DNA from: Glandiceps talaboti
Taxonomy: Eukaryota > Hemichordata > Enteropneusta > Spengelidae
DNA: 64,000 nt
Assembly: GCF_964340395.1 (NCBI RefSeq)
Contig: NC_135570.1
Location: 2,093,501-2,157,500, forward strand
Direction: 5' to 3'
The position numbers and the translations under genes are program-made. The notes under the pieces were generated by a model. It ran no database searches. It was not told the origin of the DNA and saw only the letters and a list, made by a program, of their open reading frames with translations. Numbering within the stretch: the first letter of the stretch is position 1; each line of letters begins with the position of its first letter. Shown piece after piece: positions 1 to 13,042 of the stretch.

Positions 1-2
1 CT

Positions 3-353
3 TTTGATGTGATCTGGGTATCTAATCGAAGCAGTCTGACAGAGAACACAAATACCAACATCAATGAACCTAGTAAAGAATGAACACCAGATCCAAATTT
101 GAAGGATATGATTTGTTGCAAAGTATGTCGAGTCGTCTGTGGACTCATTTATAACAGAGGATGTTAATAGAACTGTCACATTCAAAAGATGAATCGACAA
201 CTTATACTGTGCAAATCCCGCAATATCAGCTACTCGAGACAAAATAGCTAGCGATAATGTGATCTCTTTAACAAAAATGTAATGAATGGTGAAAATGTGA
301 TGCACTAGTAAAACTGTGGATATTAAATCAGAGAAACGTGCAAACAGGATGCC
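3..353 (-). other. Met-less open frame off the left edge, possible exon of a membrane protein
   Basis: 117 codons are open on the - strand from a TGA (plus-strand 354-356) to the window edge, with no Met. The translation has four hydrophobic stretches separated by polar segments and two sequons (NVT, NES). I do not recognise a family. Frames this long are expected a few times by chance in 64 kb of this composition, no clear acceptor precedes it, and T-rich DNA gives hydrophobic translations. Reported only because it touches the edge. Confidence 0.15.
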
Positions 354-728
354 TCAGAGTGTTCATTCTTGAATAGAGGTCTGTGGTGTAAATCTATGAC
401 CCGCTAGTGTTATATACTAAATTGAACACAGTGTCATTATATCTGGATATACGAATCTAAGAAGATTAGATAGCCCTCAATACTTTATACAGTCAACTCC
501 AGTGTGTTATAATCTTAAACGCAATATATAAATACGTGTGTGTATAAATCATATTACTGAATAAACAATACATGAATGTCTTAGTTTTGAGTAATCATAT
601 CATAAAACTGTTCTATATGTAAGACTGCAGTGTTTATCATTTACTCTAATCTGTTAAATGTGTGGTTTATCTTATGACACTAATATTCAATGCATCAAAA
701 GATTTCCACATATTATATACACTTATAT

Positions 729-733
<5 letters not shown>

Positions 734-776
<43 letters not shown>
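734..776. repeat. (AGT)n microsatellite
   Basis: About 14 uninterrupted AGT units, with a few more after a short break to 792. Confidence 0.97.
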
Positions 777-3700
777 CTTAGTAGCAGTAGTAGTTTATTA
801 TAGTGACTTGTGTGACATTTTACAATAGGAATACATCAAAAGAAACATTTTTCACCCAACCGTTCGGGCTTATAAGTCACTCTGATTCAAAATTTCTAGT
901 AAAGATATCGTTCAAGTTTTATTACAATATATCTAATATATACAAAATAAAGTTTTTGAAGTCATATATACAACTCAGGTAAATGTGTGAACGAACGATT
1001 AAATGTTTTTTTATGACTAGTTTTCTATATGACATACAAGCAATGACTACACTCCCATGGTCTGTGAATAAAACATTTTATCGATTATTACAAATGTATA
1101 GTAGCCTAAGTAGGCAAACGTTAGATAAAGCGGTAAACCACAACCTTGGGACAAGCATACTAGGTTTTCTTTAAGTCATCCTGACTGTGCAAGTCATTAT
1201 TAAAAGGTAAAAAAAACTACAGCGAGTTCTAATCACGTTTAGACTCATTTACATTACGAATATATTACCAAGGACACATGGTCTGTCTTCAGACGCACAT
1301 TGCACTTTGTTGTATTCCTAAACAAACCTTCTAAAATATGTTTTATTTAAATACTAGTTGTGTGTAAATTCATAACCTATAACATACAATTTGATAGTAA
1401 ACATGCACAATTCACATACAGAACGCTACTCACTAAGGATTGGAAGACATAAAATATAATCTAGCGTGCGTCGTCTTGACTTAACGGAACGTCCTGCTCA
1501 CACGATGTTTAATTCTGTTAATTTCAGCGGCAAAAATAGTATTGCAGATAAATTACAAAAAGGTCAAGACGACTGTTCACAGTATTATATACATATTTTA
1601 ATTTTACAATGTCAAAACTCGAAATGATTAGTGTGCACTCAACACTTTCATCAATCATCAAGCAAACAACCATTATCATGTTGACTCTCCTGTATGACCA
1701 TCAAAGCCTAGAACAGAATTTTATAATTGAATATTTTCAAAAGCATGACATCACTTAGCTAGCCATGATATAAAGAAGATCAACTTGATACTCAAAAAGA
1801 TTTACAACACGCTAAGACTAGAGTGATCTCCATGACACTGTATCATAAAAAGCTCGTTCCGGACCATTTGATATAATGTTAAGGTTTTATTGTTTTCACA
1901 ATAGTGTGCTAGTGACGGTATGAACATGATCTGTTCTTCTGAAAGTGTAACGTTGCCATGGACATAATGTTTTATTTTCATTTTCAGGATATCTTTTAAA
2001 ATGGAACTACAGTGTACTTTGTTATTGTCCAAATAGTTTATGGCCTTCACCGATACTATCTTGTTCAATTCCTAAATAGTGTTCTATATAGATGAATATG
2101 TCGCATCTGGTATAGAACCATTTAATACTCTTAGAGATCTATAATCTCTTGGCATAGGTTTGGCATTGATCTCATCAAAACATGCAGTTACCGGTCACAA
2201 AGTATTAACGTTCATTCTTCGCACAGCATTGCTCTTTATATCATTTTGATTTGCAGCTCTTACTTCACATAGTATTTAACCATCAGAGAATCTACGCTAC
2301 GTCATCAATCACGATTTCGCACTGAAAATGTTGTCGTGTGAGATGCCGATATCGGTTCTTCGCATCAAATCAGACTTCTGTTACGCATATATTTAACATG
2401 TCAGTATACAAAGAGAACCATTTTGATATGTATAGGTACACGCTACAAGGATTTCCTTTTTTTATTTTTTAAAAGGTATACGACATATGCGTTTGAAACA
2501 GAGTTGACATGTTTTGCTGTAGAGGCCATGTGACTGTTCTATTGAGTCTATTAAAACCCTGATAAATGTCTCCTTGATGGAACCAAGTATCTGTTACTTT
2601 ACACCATATATATAAAATAGCGTGTATAACAAGCACGTACAAGTAGATTGTAATATGAGGAATAACACTGTGAAATATATATTCGTTAATACATAGTGTA
2701 ACCAATGTTGCATCAAACCCGTTGGCATTTCATACGCATTATAGTTTACTTTACATACATTTCTAACAAGCACTGACATTTGTAGCTCATATAATACACG
2801 ATGTTTTCAAATGTCGATACTAACTTTTTATTATAATCATTTCTGATGGATCGTCACAACATCGAAGCAAAAACTGAACTCTAGCCGGCGACTAGCTATC
2901 TTTGCAATGTGTCTTCGAGTCTTCTGCATTTCCCAACCCTCCCATATGTTGTTGATTATTGTATATCCTCAGGCTAACGAGGAATATTAATGCTTGCCTA
3001 TGTACTGTGCACAATGTTAGGAAATTAGCAGTAAAGGAATCACATATATGAAACAATCTGTGTTTGTCCAACGCTCTGTTTGCAAAGGAAGCTTTCAGCA
3101 GTTACAATGGGAGGGGTCAAACCCAGTCTGTGGGGTAAATTGTTCCATTTTCTAAAAGGTTATACTCCCTCAATTTCCTTTCTCTAAACTCCGAAAGACT
3201 AGATTGGCACACAACCAACATTGTTGGGACCGACGGCAACATCCACGCTACCTTTCACATCTGTGAGACCCACTCCTCTCCTCACACCACAACTAACAAT
3301 TGATTCACTGCATGGCTGTCAGCAGCAATTTGACACATGTGTTCTGATATTACAGTACAAATAGTAGCAGTGGTGGCACCTGATGAGATGTTTCATCATT
3401 TGGGTATGGCAGCGGTGGGATCCACAAATCACAAAATGATGCAAAGTTAGATAATACAACAAAATGTCACCCTCTACTAATTTCCCCGGCCCTCCTCCAC
3501 CTGTTACCACTGAAGGCCCCCTAATCTATCATATAGACACGTATAGACATTCTTGCACATTCTATGATGTTGACGAAAATGGTGTATATTTTCTCGGTAA
3601 TTCAATATCTATAAGGTCAAAGTGGGTCATCGTATACGTCACTACATTCTACCCAAAGTAATGCCCCTTCACAAAATTAATGAAACATATGAATGTCTTC

Positions 3701-3931
3701 GACGTGACCGTGTATACTAATCCAGACAATATGAGAATTTAACTTGACTATACTATTTTGGGAGTAACTCTGGGGTAAATCAAGAAAAAACGTTTATCGA
3801 CCATTCCCGCTTATTGCGTATGTTTAATTAACACAGTTTTCATCAATTGTATACTTACTTAAATGTGTAATTGATTTGCAAGTCCAGTAAATTGTTTGAA
3901 ATAACATTTTAACTTCGGACTTTGTATTCCA

Positions 3932-3997
3932 AATGAATGAATGAATGAATGAATGTATGTATGTATGTATGTATGTATGTATGTATGTATGTATGTA

Positions 3998-4055
<58 letters not shown>

Positions 4056-4060
4056 CGCGC
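3932..4060. repeat. Compound (AATG)n-(TATG)n-(TG)n-(GC)n microsatellite
   Basis: Four motifs follow each other with clean borders: AATG to about 3954, TATG to about 4003, TG to about 4046, then GC. The TG/GC part alternates purine and pyrimidine and could adopt Z-DNA. Confidence 0.97.
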
Positions 4061-6490
4061 ACACGTGTTTGTGTATGTTTGCTTGTTAGACCGAGTATAA
4101 TTCTATACTGGAAAGTCAGTAAACGCGAAAAGGTCAGTATTTCAAAGTGTCATGTAATGCACTTTTGCCCGTAACCACTCGGAAAATGATGTGTCATGAA
4201 CTTTCAAGGAAATAAAAACGATTGAAAATAAAATCCTATTTCAGACCGCCTTGAGAAGAATGTGAAGGAAATGATTAGTTTGTATCCTATTGCTCTCCTT
4301 CAATAATACCATTTTCACGGACCTGCCCCTTCAGGCGACCGTAATCAGTTCTAAATTTTAATGGAAGTGGCTTCGTAAAAATAAGTACTTCGGGTAATGA
4401 AATACGTATTTCAACGTTCAAAACTAAAGGTAGTATTATGATATTCATATTTATAAATTTGACTCTCGGCATCATGATTGAGGTGGGAGACCTATCGTAT
4501 TTTGCCTTATTATTTTCAAGAATGAAACGCTAAAAATTCATAATTTGTATAATTTTCATTGGAAATCTATAAAGACTCCCTTGTCCCCTTGCAAACACGC
4601 ATAAGTTGGTGTAGACTGCAATCTTTAAAACCTCTTGTCTAAATTTTTCGACGCACGAGGCGGTCGTAAAAACTGTTATAGAAACCGTGTCAACAATAAC
4701 TAATGATGCTCTGTTAACAAGGTGAATGCTATTTAGAACTTTTGGAGACCATTTTAGTTGAGACTTATTTTCATGTCTACAATATAACCTCTTTTGGCAA
4801 TTTTATGTTGGTACGACCGGTAGAATTCCCCCAACTGAACTGTACCACTGCCACTGCATTGACAAGGTTCGCCTGCTTCGTGACTAAACATTCACTACAG
4901 AGTGCAACATTCATATTGGAAAAGAGTTATTGCATACATATCTCAGATGCCAAGTCTTTTGAAATGAAATCTTTTCTGGAAGACTGGATGGTACATCGAG
5001 GTACAGTAGAATGTGTGTAAACATATGGACTAGAATGGCCTCGCAGCTTTTAGTTTTTATAAAAGCCTAATCATGTTGTGAAACATATATCTGAAGGGTA
5101 TTGATACACTAAACAATACCTATGCGTGACATGCTTACAATTCTTTACTGTAACAGAAGATTTACATAAAATCAACTTTTCTCTCATTTCTGCAGGACAA
5201 ATGTGTCTCTTATTACTAAGTTTTGTCGACGATAAGTATTGATGTGATCTAGACTAATAGTTGAAGGTGAAATCGGAGATGAGATACGATGCACGTATCC
5301 GTAAAAAAACAATAGTTTCGCAAGCAATCTACCAGGTAGCCTCAATGTCTTTCACCTTTCTCAAGAGACAGTATAAATGTTAGTGGTTATACAGATGTAT
5401 GCACATAAAACCTGTAAATACAGACATAAGCATTAGCATGTTCTTTTCCTTTTAAGTTAACATTCAATGATATCACAGATACTGCTGTATAACTTTTCAA
5501 TGATCAGACGCAGAATATCCATTAATAATCAGCCCTCTATATACATGTAGTATTTGCAATTTCATAAACAAATCTAAGTAGCTTATCCCATTAGTTGGAC
5601 ATCGCTCCGTAGTTTAAAAAGGGGTATTCTAAGTGCAACTCAAACTTTATCAAAATGTTGTAAACAGATGGATTACGAAGGATTGTTATTTCATTGTCCT
5701 TGGCATTTGTATCTGACTCTACCTGTATACATATAATGGTCGTAAGTCTGTTGTTTGCTGATTTGGAAGGATCGACGGATCTAATTACGACCAATGGGCG
5801 TAATTTCAGGTATACAAACCAATCCACTCAAAAACACATCGTGATAGCGGATTTTACTGCATCAAAAAGTGCGTGTTTTTGAGATCTTGTCTTAGCGACC
5901 CTTGTAGTATGTCAGACTGACTGTGGTACTCTTAATAATTATTTAAAGGGGAAAACATGCATTGCCGTCAGCACGAAACTGTGTGTATGACTAACACATA
6001 GCAAGTAATTACTTCACTCAAGATCGAGGGTTCAAACACCTTACTAGATCAAAGATGTATGCGACACTTCTTGGGTTGTGTAGCTGTCGTAAGCTTAGAT
6101 ACCTTAGCTTTTATAAGCATACCATATACTGGGATTATACAACATATAAGCAATTTAGCAGCGAAGTGGGAATGGATAATGGGACCCGTATGGAAGATAC
6201 ATTTTAATTGGTGTGTTGGATTGGTTGCTAGGGTCATGGCCGGGCAACCATATTTTTATCAAATGTTTATCATCAAAAAGAAGTCTTGTTATAATTGGCG
6301 TTATGCTAACATTTTCTTTGTTCTGTTTACATTTCTACTTCAAAAGTTTACTTCGATAGAAATAATTATCTCCATCTCGTGAGAAAAAATACACAGCTTT
6401 TTTTTCAGAAAAATTATATTTAAAAGTGTTTCAAACCATAACCTCAACTTGATTCATAAAATGTATCTTCTTTTTGACATAATGACCGAT

Positions 6491-6620
6491 TATACAGGCC
6501 AGTGTTAAAACTACTAACATGGTATACAGGCCGGAGTTAAAGCTGATAACATGTTATACAGGCCAGTGTTAAAAGTGATAACATGGTATGTAGGCCGGAG
6601 TTAAAACTATTAGCATGTTA
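6491..6620. repeat. Four-copy 32 bp tandem repeat
   Basis: Units start at 6491, 6523, 6555 and 6587, each with TATACAGGCC or a one-to-two base variant followed by GTTAAA and AACATG. The copies alternate CCAGTG and CCGGAG, suggesting a 64 bp dimer. Confidence 0.9.
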
Positions 6621-7302
6621 GCTGTTACTCTACATTGGGCATGGAACGAAAATAAAAGATCAAGCATACCAACCTTTGGTATCTATCAAAGAAATATCTC
6701 TTCAAACAAACAATTACTATTTTTGTTGTGTTTACATAGATATATATTGTTTGTATGAAAGATAAAGTTCTTGTATGAACGTAGAACACGTCAACTATTT
6801 CAACCTTGACTTGACTTTATTACACAAACCACAATCAGTTAGTTAGTGACATACATTTGATGACCGTCAGACAGGTGGATGGGATGTGGTCCATTTTCAA
6901 CACATTTCTGAGTCACAACATTCACTGAATTGTAACAGTTCACTTGAAAGCATTGCCCTTACCCCATTCCATACTAACAATCAGATGTATAGTATGATCA
7001 GTATATTAATTATGAAAACCAACATATCTATGTTTTATCTGAAAGAAGAAACCATTTGCATTATATTATTTATATTCAATTCAAGAAAACGTTCAGACTT
7101 TTAAAACTACACATTAAACTTTAAATATATTGACAATATTGAAGTGATGGAAGACTAGTTTTTACTATCATTCATTTTATTTGACAAAACTTCGCTTTGC
7201 TTTCCAGGCTGGTGCAATACTTTCATTGCATTTGAAGGCAATTGTGTCAGCCTAATAACGGTAACGATTATTCACTTCTATTTAACAATGTTATTGGAGT
7301 AT

Positions 7303-7320
7303 AAAATAAAATAAAATAAA
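7303..7320. repeat. (AAAAT)n tract
   Basis: Short AAAAT run after a unique segment; could be the tail of a decayed retroposon, but nothing upstream identifies one. Confidence 0.7.
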
Positions 7321-8949
7321 GTTGGATTTTACGTATGGAATGAATGGCTTGTTAGACATGAATACCACTGCATGTATCTTTATGCAAGCAGATGTTTATT
7401 TGTTCAAACTAATTCATCTAGTAGCTAGGTTTATGGTTCAAAGCAGTGTACAAATAAAAACTTTGGGAAATTTGACGCCGACATTTGAACTTCAATACAT
7501 GAGACGTATTTTCATTTGGTGTTCGCAGTCTAAGTTTACAAAATTGGGGTTACAAAGTTGTTCGTCTTGTTATCAATCATCGTCGAAGTGAGACGGCAAC
7601 GGCAATGAAGGTCAAGGTCAAAACCAGATTAAAGCGATTTATGGGAAAACAAGGTAATGTTTTACACCACATTGATTGTATTGATGCAATAATGTTTGTG
7701 GCATTTGAAGCAGTCTCTTTAGTGGAACACATTTTGACGACTGTTCTCATTTATTGTTTTAAAGTAGTGAGCTTGTGACATAGAAGAATGAATCAATTTG
7801 AAACCTGAATAGGTTAATCGGACCAGTCTGCTTTTTACACAAGCGTTAATTGTATGAAAGTCGTTTGCCCCAGATATTAGTTCCTCAGGCAGGGAATGGG
7901 AATTGAAATGTGGGCTGCATGATCCCAGTTCTTTTTGGATTAATGAATAACTCAAGGGCTAGGGATATAAAGGGTAAAAATGTTGGTTGAATGACATTAC
8001 GAGGAATGGCCCATTTTTCATGACCAACATATGTTTACACTGCTACATAGGAAGTGGGAAAATGATAATTTCAGAGCGGTGAATGTTACGGAAGTTGGCA
8101 TAATTGAGAAAGAACTGCCTTATTAGCAAACTTTTATTGTGTATACGTAAAAGGTGGTTTGTATGTGGGCTCCACTTCAAATGAACCGTTGTCACGTTCT
8201 CTATAGCTTTCATAAGACATAAGTGCGCATGGTCAGTACATTAGTATAGAAGTGACTGTAAACTACTCCACATCGAGATTTATACCAGCACAGACTGACT
8301 TGTTGTGACAGACAAATTTAATATTCGCTGTCTATATACAAAGATCAAAAAAAGATGGCACTCTCCTGCTGCAATCACGTGAGTCCTTCAATTTCCTCAA
8401 TCATTTGAAGCACTTGTAATTTTCAATGCTCGTCGAACACAGCAATCAGTTCACTCAATTAACTAGTTAGCTACTACAGCATTATGTTTTAGAAAAGATG
8501 TATAGGTAACCAGGTGTTATAAAAACATCATCTGAATGTACGTCATTCATGGATGAACATTCTACAATGGCATAGTGATTGTTTTCACTCTTGTAACTGA
8601 TATGGTACAAACAAAGTTGTTTGGAAGCGTATATATCATATATCAGGGTCATATATCGTGATCTAACTTTCATGCTCCAATACATCTAATACTTGTGAAA
8701 CCATACGGTTCTACGATGTGAAGCAGTATACATATTGCTGTCACTATGAAGAAATAGTTTAAAGAACTTTACTTAAGGTTACTTAAAACAGGTCATCAAC
8801 AAACATCAACTTATCCAGACACAAAGACATATGATAATATACATATTTGGCGTCCGTCATAATTAACATTATATATACAATCTACCTGACTAGACACGTG
8901 CACCTTAAGTACTTCACAAAATATTAAATGAAATGTCACAGAACGTGAA

Positions 8950-9014
8950 CCAATGAAACGATGCGTAGTACGTCCTCCAATAGCTATATATTACGTAGTC
9001 GTATCAAAACGGAA
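8950..9014 (+). promoter_or_regulatory. Possible core promoter with CCAAT boxes and TATA-like element
   Basis: Two CCAAT pentamers (8950-8954 and 8977-8981) are followed by TATATA at 8985-8990. A start site about 30 bases on, near 9015-9025, would precede the strong donor at 9078. It could drive the LKR-like gene, whose first coding exon has a good acceptor at 16285-16286. The arrangement is seen; the function is inferred. Confidence 0.3.
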
Positions 9015-9077
9015 TGATCGACTGACAGTTATCTGAGCTGAAAGCATCGTACATCTTCTATGACAGCGTGATATTTG
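9015..9077 (+). other. Possible non-coding first exon (5' UTR)
   Basis: About 60 bases between the proposed start site and a near-consensus donor (G then GTAAGTATG at 9078). No open frame starts here that would continue into a known exon, so it would be 5' UTR. Its link to the receptor gene 7.2 kb downstream is a guess from order and orientation. Confidence 0.25.
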
Positions 9078-10679
9078 GTAAGTATGTTTTCCATACACGG
9101 CTAGCATCCGATGTTTCCACGGAGAATCTAGTTATCCACTGCATGACGACAACTACTATCAATGTAGCTGCCAGTTAACTACCAACATGTTTTGTAGGAA
9201 GGATCTAATTTCAACAGCGTTCTTTTATAAATACGATAACATTCAGAATATTGTACGGTACGCAGATACAATTCTTCTGTATGATGGTAATCTCACCACT
9301 CGCTGTCATTTCTCAGTGTACAGTTAGTCTTTTTTTCCGGTCACTGACATTTACATCTCTCGGATTTTTTTTCAATCAATCGCTTCGCTTTCTTTATATC
9401 ACATGGATGAAAGCATAAGCAAACATTGAATAGAACTATAAAATTTAGGCTATGTAATAAGAACACATTTTCAATAGTTCATACGCCACTTCGTTTGAAG
9501 TATGTGGCTTCTCCGAATCAGAAAGTGTAATTGCTTTTTTGAACTCTGAATTAAATGAAGTGTTAAAGTTTCGCGTATGACTTCATCAAACTGTTCATAG
9601 AACAGACGAGTGTTCAATCAGCTGATGTATTAGTCCATCGAGATTTTTTTTATGGTAGAATCATTGTTGATTACAAGTAGCGTTGTACATGCTGTGCATA
9701 ACTAAATGTCACATACGAAACGATGTGGATACACACAAGTCGTCATCAAATCCATATCAAAATAAACTGTAGTTTGCTGTTTATCTCAGGCATCTATCTT
9801 TATAGTTAAATGATATTTACAATTGTTTGTATATCGTATTACGTTGTATATCGAGAATGCAGCTGTTAGGAGACACAACAAGTTGTTTGTTTCCAAGATT
9901 TAAAATCATTATTACTCTAGAGGATGAAGTGACTTTCAGAAAAAACCCTCTGTCAAATATTTATTTGATTTAAATAAATCAATAAATCATCAGTTAGCAG
10001 TTTTGATCGACTCAAGTTATTGAACATTCTTGGACATCTAAATCGTGATGTACACTCGTGTTTCATTTGCCTGTACTGTATATGTAGTTTACGGACTGGT
10101 TGTAAATTGATTTTAGCGCAAAACGGTGATGCTACGAAATTCAGAGTATTAGTATTGTTGACTATTGTTACAATTCAGGATGGAAAGCGATTGTTTATAG
10201 ATGTCTTGAATCCAGAAGGATAAAACGTTTCTTAGATGTTTTAACTTTAATAAGAAGAATATATATAAATGGGATTTAGATGTCTTAAGCTCAGGAGGGT
10301 AATTCTTGTAACTGTCTTATAGGAATTATCATGAAAGACTGCGTTAAAAGGAAAAGCTGCACAGAGACGTGTGTACAATTTAAAAATAAGCAGAGTCGTA
10401 GCGATGTCATAGGGTGTATACAACCAGATACAAAGTGTACAATTACATGTTTACGTGTGCCAGCTAGTGTGTGCAGTTTCAAGCGTTAAGTAATCACAGC
10501 AGTCGTTGTTGTACAAAGCGAAACAAATATCACATAACGCTTGGTCGAACTAATTCGAATGTAAGTATTGACTTGATGAAGAGTTAGTTTTTTGATGCAG
10601 TGTTTCGATTGTCTTAACCATTTCTCTTATTTTGATGATGTACGGTTATAAGTATTGTAACGTAAGATATCAGACGATA

Positions 10680-10938
10680 GTCGAATAGGGAACTTGCAAT
10701 CTAGACTGAGCATTCTCAGAAGCAAAGGACTATGGGATTATCTGTGGTTATCGTAATACGTAATCTGGAGCTACCGATAAAATAAACCTCCCGCAATGGT
10801 CAGGTGGCTGTGAATTGATTATTTGTGGTTACAAACAATGTTACATTATTGTTTACAATGCTAATTGATTAGTAATTATTATTACATTTCCCATGATGCA
10901 ACATTCAACATGGCGGGTTTGCAAGTTCCCTATTGGCG
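10680..10938. mobile_element. MITE-like element, 16 bp exact terminal inverted repeats, TA flanks
   Basis: AATAGGGAACTTGCAA at 10684-10699 is matched exactly in reverse complement at 10919-10934. The four bases outside each repeat also match partly, and the unit is flanked by TA at 10678-10679 and 10939-10940, the target duplication of Tc1/mariner-type transposons. At 259 bp with no open frame it would be non-autonomous. Confidence 0.6.
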
Positions 10939-12916
10939 TACAAGATGATATAATAGTAACACAGTAGGTGTTATGTTTACAAACAGTACACTCGTTGATT
11001 ATTCACAGGACAAGATTGTATATGAATTGCTATAGATAACAACGTCATTAGGTGTGAAATCACCAAGTTACTATCTAGTCGTCTGATGGTGAATCTATAT
11101 AAATTAGTGTCAGTTTGGGTACCATATTATTATCTCTAGTCCATCTGAATAGGCAATTTACTTGAATGTCATGTTCCATTCCATTCTAACCATTTGCAAA
11201 TGAGCCACAATAGCATTGGAATGAAAACACTTTGATGGCATGTACTTCGCTAGCTGCATTTCACAATTCTGAACTTACTAGAAGTGCAGTTAAATTTGCC
11301 AGGGGTAGTAGAGTTCAAATTACCAGCACTGATCTATTATAAGTAAGTGATTTGTATATGTCGTCTCTGACGTTTTAAGCTTGTAAAAAGAAGAAAACGT
11401 ACGACAAATTTAAATCCCCAGACTTGTTGACTCAAACACGTTTCGCACAGCATTAATATAACTCGCATCAGTTACCGACGGTAGCTATCTTCAAATTAAT
11501 GTAACAAGAGTATACACAGGCACACGTGTACACTACCACTTTGAAATTACAGTGTGTACATATATGTTTGGCTAAGTTGTCATTCTAGTTGCATTTTCAA
11601 AACAAGAATAGAATACATGCGAGCATTCCTTTGACCAACTTCACATGTTCTGGTCAACATCTCTAACGTCTGTGGTGTCTTACAGCAGCTGATTAAAGTT
11701 AATTAAGTCAAATAAACACTAAATCATGGCCAAGATGACAGCTGCCACCAATTATTGTCTCTCATTTAAGTAGGCATTTACTCATTAAACTAAGGATTGT
11801 AAGAACAACTATTCCTGACATTTGATCTTTTAGGTAGGATCGATCAAGATTTTCTCATTCTTTTACACACTTTTCTGACAGTAAGTCAATTATATCACAT
11901 ACAAACACCCTACAAACACAGTTGAATTGACTAATATGTAAACATTTAGCTCTTCCTGTGATGTTTTAATATCCGCATGTGTGTTTTTTAAAATACCAGC
12001 AGATTTATTTGTGATTGTATAGTCGCATATGATGTGTCTTTGAAGTTGAAAATGTCACAATCCCTAAAACTATAATAATATGCGGTATGATTTCTTTGAA
12101 AGTTACCGCTGTCATTCTTTTCATTATTTCGAGACGCTTAAACGTGCCAAGAAGCTACATAGACTAACAGCAAACCATTAGGGCTTCATATGATTTGAAA
12201 TTGTTTGGTTGTGAAGTAGTTGACTGGATCTATAATGAGTCATCTTGCAGTCTAATTGAGTTTGACCGTGGAATCAAGAGAGCATATCAAAGAGTCTTCG
12301 TTGATGGACTGAGTCCACACAGTCGAGATATCTGGTCAATTTAACCCTTACATTTAGTATTTTGTCGTATACTTATTTCTTACAATGTAAAGGTTGCAAT
12401 TCATCTTGTGTATATGGCCTTACTGATCAATGTACTAGCTGAATGAATATAAAACATACAGTGACATGTTATAACATCAACACCATATACCACACTGACG
12501 CGACACATGACTTATCCTGGAATCAGCTTGCAGAATGGCAATCATCTGTCGACGCCGAGTTGCATAATATTTGCCTTGCACATATAACTCTTAGGGGTTG
12601 ACTATTATAGATTGGTGGTTTTTTTGTAACGAGTGTTTACCTTTTTAATTGTACTCTGGAAAATATGACTGCGACTCAACTGAAATTAATGTATGGGCAA
12701 ACAAAACACAGCATGATTTTGTCACCGTGCTAAGTTTCCATTTTCGTTATTTCGGATTCGTAAGCCTGTAATTACATTATAAACATCAATTCTGTCTACA
12801 AATAGGATGCTGTACAGATTTTTAGAATCCTTGTTACAATTGGTGTCCCTCTATCGCACACAATGATGACATCACGTTTCCGAAACTATATACTCTTGTA
12901 AAGATAAATGCAGAAA

Positions 12917-13042
12917 ACCTGTTTATCAACACCGAACTGTTTTATAACACTATCAACAGCTTAGTATACTTTCTTGATACCTGTTTATCAACACCGAACT
13001 GTTTTATAACACTATCAACAGCTTAGTATACTTTCTTGATAC
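12917..13042. repeat. Exact 62 bp tandem duplication
   Basis: Two adjacent copies (12917-12978 and 12979-13040) with no difference found by eye, which implies a very recent duplication or an assembly artefact. Confidence 0.95.

Larger units (their letters stand above)
357..8949. other. Gene-free region left of the proposed promoter
   Basis: No frame here shows a recognisable domain. The longest (6059-6382, 107 codons) has no motif. Content is AT-rich unique DNA with an (AGT)n run, a compound TATG/TG/GC microsatellite near 4 kb, a four-copy 32 bp repeat near 6.5 kb and an (AAAAT)n tract near 7.3 kb. Confidence 0.5.

Noticed and set aside
6020-6050. GGTTCAAAC, resembling a tRNA B box
   Set aside because: No A box, acceptor stem or cloverleaf could be drawn around it.
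6059-6382. 107-codon hydrophobic + strand frame
   Set aside because: Length expected by chance in AT-rich DNA; no family motif.
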